DNA of 64,000 nt from positions 39,035 through 103,034 of the forward strand of contig JAGBXP010000036.1 in NCBI GenBank assembly GCA_017629215.1. Direction: 5' to 3'. Positions 1 through 6,767 of the stretch are shown in pieces. Below the pieces are notes generated by a model. That model was not told the DNA's origin and searched no databases. It saw only the letters and a program-made list of their open reading frames with translations. The translations under genes were made by a program, and so were the position numbers. The stretch comes from a bacterium (GTDB lineage Bacteria > Cyanobacteriota > Vampirovibrionia > Gastranaerophilales > Gastranaerophilaceae). The stretch's first letter is position 1. Each line of letters opens with the position of its first letter.

Positions 1-18
1 ATTTAATCCTCTGATTAA

Positions 19-240
19 TTATTTATTAGTCATTTCTTTATAAACCTCTATTGCAAGATCTGGACATCTTTTTGCGCACATAGCACAACCAATACATTCG
101 TTATTCTTATCATCAAACTCTACAAGATAATCACCAAGGCGATTTGTCTTGTCAGATTTTTTTATCAAACCCTTTGGACATGTACTTACGCATAAATAAC
201 ATGACTTACAACGAGAATTGTTAATTTTTATTAAGCTCAT
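19..240 (-). CDS. 2x[4Fe-4S] ferredoxin-like subunit
   Basis: This is a 73-aa protein with two four-cysteine clusters, CKSCYLCVSTCP near residue 11 and CIGCAMCAKRCP near residue 49, the classic bacterial dicluster ferredoxin pattern. The size and the leading MSLIKINNSRCKSCYLC resemble the delta/ferredoxin subunit of 2-oxoacid:ferredoxin oxidoreductases (KorD/PorD/VorD). Such subunits usually precede the alpha subunit, which here would lie beyond the left edge, so the partner cannot be seen. AGGAG lies just upstream on the minus strand (plus 246-250 region). Ferredoxin identity is sure from the motifs; membership of an oxidoreductase complex is inference. Confidence 0.85.
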   Translation of the reverse strand: MSLIKINNSRCKSCYLCVSTCPKGLIKKSDKTNRLGDYLVEFDDKNNECIGCAMCAKRCPDLAIEVYKEMTNK

Positions 241-349
241 TTACTACTCCTGTTACATTCAAAAGTATAGCATCAACAAGCTTTTTAGCCACCTATTGTA
301 AAGTTTTGTAAATTTATTTACTTAAACGTGTTACTAATTTTTGAGATGT

Positions 350-412
350 GGAATTAGGAATATATAGGACAAAGCAAGGAAGCGTCTGTAAGGATGCAAA
401 AGCCAGAAAGGA
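350..412 (+). promoter_or_regulatory. GGA-rich flagellin leader, candidate CsrA target
   Basis: GGA trinucleotides occur at 350-352, 357-359, 367-369, 378-380, 392-394 and 410-412, the last being the Shine-Dalgarno. The 392 copy lies in the loop of a small hairpin (GCGTC about 382-386 with GATGC about 393-397). Multiple GGA sites, one on the SD, are the signature of CsrA-controlled flagellin leaders such as Bacillus hag. A weak sigma-70-like TTGAGA/TATATA pair lies at 341-366; no sigma-28 box was found here. A csrA or fliW gene is not in the window. Confidence 0.4.
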
Positions 413-419
413 GTAAAAA

Positions 420-1310
420 ATGGCACTTACAATTAACACAAACATTTCATCTTTGGTAGCACAAAGAAACTTAGCTAATGCGACAAGTTCGTTAAACACA
501 GCTATTGAAAGAATGACAACTGGTTACAAGATTAACCATGCAAGCGACAACGCTGCAGGTTATTCAATCGCACGTAACTGGGAAACACAATTAGGCTCAT
601 TAGACGTTGCTGCTGACAACGCTGCGACAGGGGCTGACATGTTAACAACATTAGAAGACACTTATACTTTGTTAACTGATCACTGTCAACGTGTTAGAGA
701 CTTAACAGAACAAGCTGCAAACGGTACTTATGGTACACAATCATTAAGAGCTATTGAATCAGAAATTACAGCAAGACTTGAAGAAATTAACCGTATTGCT
801 GCAAACTGCGAATTTAATGGTCTTAAAATGATGTCTGGTACTATGAGTGATATAAGCATACAAGTAGGCTTGTATGGTGATGAATACAGCAGAATTGAAC
901 TTAAAAATGAATTATTTGATGAAGCAAGTGTTGAAGAATTATTTGATACTTATGGTGGTATGACTGGTGCTGACGTTGAAAGCGTTGCTCAAAAATGTGC
1001 AGGCTTCAATGATGATGGTACTATCAGTAGTGATAATGCAACAGGAATGCTTACTGTAATTGATAAAGTAATCAATCAAATTTCAGAACGTGTAACAACA
1101 TTAGGTGCTGCTCAAAACAGAATTGACTCTGCTATTGAATCAATTGCTGTACAATCTGAAAATATCACATCATCTTTATCAACATTAAGAGATGCAGATA
1201 TTGCAGAAGAATCTTCAAATTACATTCAATCACAAATTCTACAACAAGCTGCTGCTACATTGTTAGCAACTGCAAACCAAACTCCAAGTATTGCATTAAA
1301 CCTTCTATAA
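420..1310 (+). CDS. fliC: flagellin
   Basis: The 296-aa protein has conserved N-terminal D0/D1 (MALTINTNISSLVAQRNL, then YKINHASDNAAGYSIA) and C-terminal D1/D0 (ending SQILQQAAATLLATANQ) flagellin regions. The central variable domain is short, about residues 140-205, so the filament should have little surface domain. Against Salmonella FliC, the TLR5-contact residues R90, L94 and E114 correspond to R91, L95 and E115 here. Three cysteines (89, 130, 193) are odd because flagellins usually lack cysteine. A strong AAAGGAG precedes the ATG. It is monocistronic, followed by a structured 3' region and a terminator; the central domain has Ser/Thr that could be O-glycosylated. Confidence 0.97.
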   Translation: MALTINTNISSLVAQRNLANATSSLNTAIERMTTGYKINHASDNAAGYSIARNWETQLGSLDVAADNAATGADMLTTLEDTYTLLTDHCQRVRDLTEQAANGTYGTQSLRAIESEITARLEEINRIAANCEFNGLKMMSGTMSDISIQVGLYGDEYSRIELKNELFDEASVEELFDTYGGMTGADVESVAQKCAGFNDDGTISSDNATGMLTVIDKVINQISERVTTLGAAQNRIDSAIESIAVQSENITSSLSTLRDADIAEESSNYIQSQILQQAAATLLATANQTPSIALNLL

Positions 1311-1512
1311 TAAAGGTCGGAGTGCTTAGTTGGTGGTTACAATTCAAGCAAATACTAACAAGCACTCCTCAATGCAAAACTCTAAGACCGATACATTGGT
1401 TGGTCAATAATATAACTCAAAAATATACATTCACCCCAAAGAATGTTATTTGGTAAAAGTAAGTGCCAAGCTCATAGTTTTTCTATAAGTATGCAATTTA
1501 CCCCTTTACCAC
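1311..1512 (+). other. structured 3' region / possible small RNA after flagellin
   Basis: This gene-free stretch holds several stem-loops: GGAGTGCTT (1319-1327) with AAGCACTCC (1360-1368), ACATTC/GAATGT around 1427-1446, and TGGTAAA (1451-1457) with TTTACCA (1505-1511). No coding potential on either strand looks real. It may be a long stabilising 3' UTR or a 3'-UTR-derived small RNA that ends at the terminator at 1522. No known RNA family was recognised. Confidence 0.35.
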
Positions 1513-1521
1513 AGTATATAT

Positions 1522-1550
1522 GCCGAGGCTTAATCTCGGCTTTTATTTTG
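1522..1550 (+). terminator. intrinsic terminator of flagellin unit
   Basis: GCCGAG (1522-1527) and CTCGGC (1535-1540) form a perfect 6-bp stem with a 7-nt loop followed directly by TTTTATTTT. It terminates the flagellin transcript before the HAD gene. Confidence 0.85.
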
Positions 1551-1630
1551 CTTTTATAATTATTTCATTTAATTGATGAAACAGAAATATCGTGTTATTC
1601 TTGTAAATAATATTAAATGTAAGGATTGTC

Positions 1631-2425
1631 ATGATTAAGTTAATAGCGACTGATATTGATGGAACAATTTTAATTCCAGAGGGTGAATTTACAGAGAGTG
1701 TAAAACAGTGTATTTTAAAACTAAAAGAAACTGGAATAAAGGTTGTTTTAGTAACAGGTAGAATGAATGCAGCTGCAATCAAAATTGCAAAAGAGCTAAG
1801 TCTTACAACACCTGTTGTTTCATATCAAGGTGGATTAATTGTTGAAGGTAATAAAAAGCTTTATGAAAGATATTTAACAACCGAGCAGGCTGAAAGAGTT
1901 ATTGATTGGGCAAAACAAGAAAAAATTCATATTAATTTGTATAATGACGATATTCTCTACACAGAAGCTGATTGCTATGAAATTAAAAGATATTGTAATA
2001 ATTTACATACAGAACATAGAGTTAAAAACTTTAATGAAATACAAAAAACTAAAATAAATAAATTACTTGCTATTGATTATAATAATCCTGATAGAATTTC
2101 TCGTTACGAAAAAGAATTACCAAACATATTCCCAGATTTATATATAGTTAAATCTACTCCGTATTTTTTAGAGTTTTCAAGTCCAGAAGCCTCAAAAAAA
2201 TGTGCTGTAGAATTTTTACAAAAATATTGGAAATTAGAAAAAGAAGAAATTTTAACCATCGGAGATCAAAACAATGACATAGCATTATTGAGAGCTGGTG
2301 GGCTAAAAATAGCAATGGGAAATGCAACCGAAGAATTAAAAAAAGAAGCTGATTATATAACAGAGTCTGTTTATTCAGATGGTTTTGTAAAAGCGATAGA
2401 AAAATTCTGTTTCGCTAAGATTTAA
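1631..2425 (+). CDS. Cof-type HAD-superfamily hydrolase
   Basis: The 264-aa protein carries HAD motif I as DIDGTIL (residues 8-14), a motif II region VLVTGR, and the C-terminal Cof block TIGDQNNDIALL then IAMGNATEELKK. It is the usual length for Cof-type (IIB cap) phosphatases, which act on sugar phosphates, FMN or other small phosphorylated metabolites; the exact substrate cannot be told. An AAGGA Shine-Dalgarno lies 7-8 nt before the ATG. It stands alone between the flagellin terminator and the SRP RNA gene. Confidence 0.9.
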   Translation: MIKLIATDIDGTILIPEGEFTESVKQCILKLKETGIKVVLVTGRMNAAAIKIAKELSLTTPVVSYQGGLIVEGNKKLYERYLTTEQAERVIDWAKQEKIHINLYNDDILYTEADCYEIKRYCNNLHTEHRVKNFNEIQKTKINKLLAIDYNNPDRISRYEKELPNIFPDLYIVKSTPYFLEFSSPEASKKCAVEFLQKYWKLEKEEILTIGDQNNDIALLRAGGLKIAMGNATEELKKEADYITESVYSDGFVKAIEKFCFAKI

Positions 2426-2478
2426 TCAATTGATTACTTAAAAATTTTCTATTTTTCTTATAAATTCAAATTCTAAAC

Positions 2479-2507
2479 TTGCGAAAATAGAAATTTCGTG
2501 CTATCAT
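2479..2507 (+). promoter_or_regulatory. promoter of SRP RNA
   Basis: TTGCGA (2479-2484), a 17-bp spacer and TATCAT (2502-2507) form a near-consensus housekeeping promoter. The predicted start at about 2513-2515 coincides with the 5' end of the SRP RNA closing helix. Confidence 0.75.
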
Positions 2508-2512
2508 TCGAT

Positions 2513-2777
2513 TACCGTACTCCCCGGGGACTTAGCGGATCTCTTGACTCGAACGCTTTTGCGAGGGGCAGAGCCTACTGTGAGGAGTATAGGAAATTTG
2601 TTGATGTATTTTCAGTTGTTGATAGTTTAGAATATGATGGCGTAAGCTATCGAACCGTGTCAGGATGGAAACATAGCAGCACTAAGGTAATCCTTGCGGG
2701 TGTCATACTTCTAAAAAGGAGATTGCAAGATTCAAATTCAAGTTTTCTTTATTTCGATAGGTAGTGGTACGGTTTTT
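2513..2777 (+). ncRNA. ffs: signal recognition particle RNA, large type
   Basis: The diagnostic SRP helix-8 core is present: GTCAGG (2659-2664), a 3-bp stem ATG/CAT closing a GAAA tetraloop (2668-2671), then AGCAGCA (2675-2681), the Ffh-binding asymmetric loop. The ends pair as CCGTAC (2515-2520) with GTACGG (2767-2772), equivalent to helix 1 of Bacillus scRNA, and run straight into a T-tract. Helix 5 is supported by TTTAGAA/TTCTAAA and TATGA/TCATA pairings. At about 265 nt it is the long form with an Alu-like 5' domain rather than the 4.5S form. The 88-aa ORF at 2498-2764 is an artefact of this RNA. Confidence 0.93.
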
Positions 2778-2809
2778 ATCAATGTAGTGTATCTTTTTAT
2801 ATTATAGAC

Positions 2810-3364
2810 ATGATAGTATTTGGCGCAAAACTTATTTCAAACACAAATATTCAAAAATTAGGACTTGATAAAAAATATCACGATTTTAATGTTTCGTTTG
2901 TAAAATTTACACATGAACATAAAAATGACCAAAATGTTTTAATGACATCAGAACTCTGGGGACTTGATTCATATTCAAAATACATCAGTAATAATTTTAG
3001 AAATCTTAATTGCTCTAATAATATTTATGGAGATGAGTTCTTTGCAATAACAACCCAGAAAGATAACTTTGAAAATATGAATCCGGACAATATATTAGGT
3101 TTGATGCAAACTTCAAAAAGACGTCCGGATAACTATGTCGAGTTCATACAAACAAAACCGGAATTTAAATTTGGAGAGACCCCCCGTACATTTAAAAATA
3201 TTGGCAAAGCTCTTTTAAATGCGTTTTTTACAACATTAGGAACAAATAAAACTATTCATCTTGATACTAACCATGAATCAGCAAAATTTTATAAAAAACT
3301 AGGCTTTATATGCATTGGCAATGACCCTGATATTGAGGAGCAATCATTATATATAAAAATCTAA
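2810..3364 (+). CDS. GNAT-like acetyltransferase, divergent
   Basis: The 184-aa protein ends with a GNAT-like half: RTFKNIGKALLNAFF (the R/Q-x-x-G-x-A-like acetyl-CoA loop is degenerate) and ESAKFYKKLGFICIG, the typical GNAT C-terminal motif. The N-terminus MIVFGAKLI shows the short F-G-A segment seen in other proteins of this window. Substrate is unknown. No Shine-Dalgarno is visible; TATATT (2798-2803) lies 6 bp before the ATG, suggesting a leaderless mRNA. It converges on the YihY gene with only 10 bp between stops. Confidence 0.6.
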   Translation: MIVFGAKLISNTNIQKLGLDKKYHDFNVSFVKFTHEHKNDQNVLMTSELWGLDSYSKYISNNFRNLNCSNNIYGDEFFAITTQKDNFENMNPDNILGLMQTSKRRPDNYVEFIQTKPEFKFGETPRTFKNIGKALLNAFFTTLGTNKTIHLDTNHESAKFYKKLGFICIGNDPDIEEQSLYIKI

Positions 3365-3374
3365 GCATTTATTT

Positions 3375-4283
3375 TTAAGAATTGTTCACCTTGTTGGCAC
3401 TGGATCTTTTAATTATTAATTCATCTTTACGTTCTAATTTCTCATACAATTGAGAATTAATTTCTCCTCCTATGAGAATTAATAGTGAGGTATAGTACAT
3501 CCACATCATCATAATTGCAAAGCCTGCAATTGTTCCGTATACAAAATTATATGTATGCAAATTATTGATATAAAGAGAAAAACCCCAAGAGCCTAATAAC
3601 CAAGAAATGCAGAAGAAAATTGATCCAGGTAAAGCACTATGACGTCTTAAACGCTCATGCCCAGATATATCTGGAAGTATATAATAACTCAGATATGCAA
3701 GAATAAATAACGTAAAAAATGCTATTGGCCAACGGATAAATAACATAATATTTCCAAGGTGTTCTGTCATTCCTATATACGTAACCAAGAACTTAATAAT
3801 TACTTTTCCAAAGATAATTGATGTTATGCTTAGAAATAAAATCAATGTGTGTACTAAAACCATAACTAACGCTAATAGGCGAGAATAGAAAAAGTTTCGA
3901 GTTTCTTTTATTTTATAAGCACGATTTAGACCTTTTGCAATAATGGCCATTGTATTTGTTGATAGAAATAAAGTAATACAAAAACCAATAATAGCTACTA
4001 TTCCAGTTTTTGAATAGAAAAATATTTCATTCAAAACTGTATGAATAACATTCATAGCATCACTCGGAACAATGTTATGCATAAATACCAATATTGGGTG
4101 CATAAATGAATGCTTACCAATCCAGCCAAAAAGAGCCGTTAAAAACAGCATAAATGGACAAATCCCTATGCAAAGCATAAAGCCCATCTCTGATGCCATT
4201 CCGAAAAAATCATGTTCAACAACAGATTGAATAATATTTCTTAAAGTTTTTATATTATTTTTAAAAGTAATTTTTATATTCAC
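3375..4283 (-). CDS. YihY/BrkB (UPF0761) family membrane protein
   Basis: The 302-aa protein has about six hydrophobic segments and the family features of YihY/BrkB (formerly mis-called ribonuclease BN): an N-terminal amphipathic region ending FMLFLTALFGWIG, a middle AIIAKGLNRAYKIKETR block, and the C-terminal YGTIAGFAIMMMWMYYTSL then LIGGEINSQL. It is an inner-membrane protein of unknown transport or envelope function. Its start overlaps the nrnA stop by 4 bp, so the two are translationally coupled. Confidence 0.9.
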   Translation of the reverse strand: MNIKITFKNNIKTLRNIIQSVVEHDFFGMASEMGFMLCIGICPFMLFLTALFGWIGKHSFMHPILVFMHNIVPSDAMNVIHTVLNEIFFYSKTGIVAIIGFCITLFLSTNTMAIIAKGLNRAYKIKETRNFFYSRLLALVMVLVHTLILFLSITSIIFGKVIIKFLVTYIGMTEHLGNIMLFIRWPIAFFTLFILAYLSYYILPDISGHERLRRHSALPGSIFFCISWLLGSWGFSLYINNLHTYNFVYGTIAGFAIMMMWMYYTSLLILIGGEINSQLYEKLERKDELIIKRSSANKVNNS

Positions 4284-5227
4284 AATTTAATCTCTTTTAA
4301 TAACTTATTTATTGAATCAGAAATAGATGCTTTTATCGTACAGCCTGCAGCGTATGTATGCCCACCACCACCAAACAATTCACAAATCTTTGCGACATCT
4401 ATTTTTTTACTTCTCATTGAGACTTTTGTTGTTTTTGAATCAACCTCTTTTACAACAAAAGAAATTTCAGTCGAGTCTATTGCTCGTAAAGTTTCTGCTA
4501 TACCGTCTGTGTAATCATCTCCTGCAGAAAATTTTTCTAAATCTTTCTTATAAACTGTTGTATATGCAATTTTATTATCTTTTAAAAATTCAGCTTTATT
4601 TATACAGTAATTTTGAAACATAACAAGATTTTTTGTTTTTGATTCGTAACAGAGCTTATAAATCTTATTTGGACTTGCACCTTTTTCAACCAATTCAGCA
4701 ACAGCTCTAAATGCACTTGCAGATGTATTTTCAAATCTAAAATTGCCAGTATCTGTCATTATTGCTGTATATAAACAAACAGCAGCATCCTCAGTAATTT
4801 CCCAATTATTTTTCTTAAAGTAATCAAAAAGAACTTCTCCACAAGAACTAGCTTCTGGAACAATTAAATTATAATCTCCAAAAGCAGGATTTGTTTTATG
4901 ATGGTCTATATTAACTCTACACTTTGCTTTGTCAAAAAAGATTTTTGCATCACGTACTCGTTCAATTGAAGCCACATCTAGCGTTATTACTAAATCATAT
5001 ACCAATGATGTATCAAAATACCTTTGAGCTAAATTAATATTCGGTAAAAAATGATAATTATATGGAACATTTGAAACAACACTCATATCAACTTTTTTCT
5101 TATAGCGTTTTTCTATCATTGAATATAAAGCACACATTGAACCAAGCGTATCACCATCAGGATTAACATGGCTTAACAATAGTATCTTTTTCGCACCTCT
5201 TATGATATCATCAATGTTGTATTCCAT
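4280..5227 (-). CDS. nrnA: DHH-family oligoribonuclease / pAp phosphatase
   Basis: The 315-aa protein has DHH phosphoesterase motifs: LLLSHVNPDGDTLGS near the N-terminus, LDVAS, NIDHHKTN (the DHH motif), and a C-terminal DHHA1 domain with GGGGHTYAAGC. NrnA degrades nanoRNAs and removes the 3' phosphate of pAp. A TTG 18 nt upstream would extend it, but the ATG at 5227 (MEYNIDDII) is preferred: TATGCT with an upstream TG sits 6 bp before it and no Shine-Dalgarno is present, pointing to a leaderless mRNA. It is divergent from dciA, with start codons 27 bp apart, and heads an operon with yihY. Confidence 0.88.
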   Translation of the reverse strand: MEYNIDDIIRGAKKILLLSHVNPDGDTLGSMCALYSMIEKRYKKKVDMSVVSNVPYNYHFLPNINLAQRYFDTSLVYDLVITLDVASIERVRDAKIFFDKAKCRVNIDHHKTNPAFGDYNLIVPEASSCGEVLFDYFKKNNWEITEDAAVCLYTAIMTDTGNFRFENTSASAFRAVAELVEKGASPNKIYKLCYESKTKNLVMFQNYCINKAEFLKDNKIAYTTVYKKDLEKFSAGDDYTDGIAETLRAIDSTEISFVVKEVDSKTTKVSMRSKKIDVAKICELFGGGGHTYAAGCTIKASISDSINKLLKEIKL

Positions 5228-5254
5228 TTTATAAGCATAGCACAAAGGGATTAA

Positions 5255-5587
5255 ATGAGCAAAGTTCTTTATACAGATTTTGAAGGAGTAGATGACGTCA
5301 TTGGTTCAATGATGGACAATCCAAACCTGAAAAAAGCAATAGCTAGAACAAATATGTATAAATTTTGGGATAGTATTCTTCCAGAAAAATTCAAAGGCAA
5401 ATCCAAACCTTTTAGTATGCTACCAGGAGGAGTTATGACAATAGCGTGTCAAAACCCTGTTGTTGCTCAAGAACTAAACTTAAACAAAATTATGCTTATT
5501 AAAAAATTTGAGCCTTATGCCAAAAGCCTTAAAATGCGTGTTGTTGATATGAAATTTGATTTTAGAAAGTGGGAAGCTGTTAAATAA
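5255..5587 (+). CDS. dciA: DUF721 / DciA-type helicase-loading protein
   Basis: The 110-aa protein matches the DUF721 pattern: a helical N-terminus, KFWDSILPEKFKGKSKPF (the W-x-x-I-x-P-x-x-x-x-H/KS-like core), then GVMTIACQNPVVAQELNLNK, the L-x-V-x-V-x-S-x-x-W-A-x-E-L-like strand and helix, and a C-terminal strand. DciA assists DnaB loading in bacteria that lack DnaC/DnaI; dnaB is also in this window (37393). AAAGGG lies 5 nt before the ATG. Family assignment is from pattern only. Confidence 0.7.
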   Translation: MSKVLYTDFEGVDDVIGSMMDNPNLKKAIARTNMYKFWDSILPEKFKGKSKPFSMLPGGVMTIACQNPVVAQELNLNKIMLIKKFEPYAKSLKMRVVDMKFDFRKWEAVK

Positions 5588-5600
5588 TTAGCAAAAGAAT

Positions 5601-6629
5601 TTATGCTCTTGAAAACACTTCAACATTTATATCATCAAAAGTTTTTTCAAAGAAAAATGCAGCACTTGCAACCATTGAAGCATTATCTGTACAATATTTC
5701 ATAATCGGTGCATAAACCTCATATCCTTCATTTTTTAAATTAAAAATCTTTTTACGAATTTCTGAATTTGCAGCAACACCACCTGCCAAAACAACTTGTT
5801 TATAACCTCGTTCATCCGTTGCTCGTTTAACCTTTTTCAAAAGTGTAGAAGAAACACATTCTTGAAAACTTGCACATATATCAGCTGTTGGCATTTCTTT
5901 TCCGTCAAAAGATTTAACAAGCCTTAAAACTGCTGTTTTTAACCCACTAAAGCTAAAATTATAACCTTCAACTTTAGCTTCAGGAAGCTTAAAGGCAAAA
6001 GGATTACCCTCTTGTGCTAATTTATCAAGCTTTGGACCTCCTGGATATGGAAGCCCTATCAAGCGTGCAACTTTATCATAAGCCTCACCTACAGCATCAT
6101 CAATTGTTTCACCAATAATTTCTAATTCTGAATAAGATTTAACATCAATAATCTGAGTATGACCACCACTCACTAAAAGAGCAATAAACGGTGGTTTTAA
6201 ATCAGTATCAATAAAATTTGCGCTTATATGAGCATTTAAATGATTTATCCCGATAAAAGGCTTGTCATAAGCTAATGCTAATGATTTTGTAGCATTAAGC
6301 CCCACCAACAAACATCCTACAAGTCCTGGTCCAACAGTCCCAGCAAAAGCTGTTATATCTTCTGGTTTAACTCCAGCTTGCTTAAAAGCCTCATCAACAG
6401 CAATATTTACGGCTTCTAAATGTTCACGAGCAGCTATTTCAGGAATAACACCACCGTATTCTTCATGAATTTTTATTTGAGAAGCTACTACATTTGCTAA
6501 AACTTCTCTGCCACCTTTAACAATAGCACAAGCTGTTTCATCACAACTTGATTCAATAGCCATTATTAATGATTTTTCGTCAATTGTAACAGGTTTGTTA
6601 CTAAATAATGTATTCTTAATCTTGTTCAT
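5601..6629 (-). CDS. tsaD: tRNA N6-adenosine threonylcarbamoyltransferase
   Basis: The 342-aa protein has TsaD/Kae1 hallmarks: AIESSCDETACAIV, the metal-binding HLNAHISANF, LVSGGHTQ, GLPYPGGPKLDKLA, FSFSGLKTAVLR and GGVAANSEIRKK. With TsaB, TsaE and TsaC it makes t6A37 in ANN-decoding tRNAs. It has a short extra N-terminus (about 20 residues before the first motif). On the minus strand TATAAT lies exactly 6 bp before the ATG with no Shine-Dalgarno, so it is probably leaderless. It is divergent from obgE. Confidence 0.97.
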   Translation of the reverse strand: MNKIKNTLFSNKPVTIDEKSLIMAIESSCDETACAIVKGGREVLANVVASQIKIHEEYGGVIPEIAAREHLEAVNIAVDEAFKQAGVKPEDITAFAGTVGPGLVGCLLVGLNATKSLALAYDKPFIGINHLNAHISANFIDTDLKPPFIALLVSGGHTQIIDVKSYSELEIIGETIDDAVGEAYDKVARLIGLPYPGGPKLDKLAQEGNPFAFKLPEAKVEGYNFSFSGLKTAVLRLVKSFDGKEMPTADICASFQECVSSTLLKKVKRATDERGYKQVVLAGGVAANSEIRKKIFNLKNEGYEVYAPIMKYCTDNASMVASAAFFFEKTFDDINVEVFSRA

Positions 6630-6650
6630 AGTAGTATTATACTATAAAAT
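6622..6650 (+). promoter_or_regulatory. candidate obgE promoter
   Basis: TTGTTC (6622-6627), a 17-bp spacer and TAAAAT (6645-6650) face obgE, overlapping the divergent tsaD promoter. A start near 6657 gives a leader of about 110 nt. Confidence 0.4.
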
Positions 6651-6660
6651 AATTTATAAA

Positions 6661-6758
6661 AGTCCAACCAGCAAGAACCAACTGGTAATCTGTTCCAGAG
6701 GAACACTTGGAATAGCAATTGGATTTAAAGGTAGTATTAAATGTGTTCCGTCCAAAGG
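6661..6758 (+). promoter_or_regulatory. structured obgE 5' leader with alternative pairings
   Basis: The leader is more GC-rich than its surroundings and offers ACCAG/CTGGT (about 6668-6685), a tight GTTCC-AGA-GGAAC hairpin (6692-6704), and ATTTAA/TTAAAT (6723-6742). GGAACAC (6700-6706) can instead pair with GTGTTCC (6743-6749), and TTGGA (6707-6711) with TCCAA (6751-6755), which abuts the AAAGG Shine-Dalgarno. These pairings exclude each other, as in a regulatory leader. No known riboswitch class is recognised. Confidence 0.35.
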
Positions 6759-6767
6759 TTGAAAAAT

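Noticed and set aside
299..306. TAAAGTTT as sigma-28 -35 of flagellin
   Set aside because: No GCCGATAT-like -10 exists at 14-16 bp spacing, so it was not called as a promoter.
314..499. 61-aa minus-strand ORF over the flagellin start
   Set aside because: It is antisense to the flagellin leader and coding start and has no SD or domain.
2498..2764. 88-aa ORF
   Set aside because: It overlaps the SRP RNA, whose core motif, closing helix, promoter and terminator are all present; the protein has no known features.
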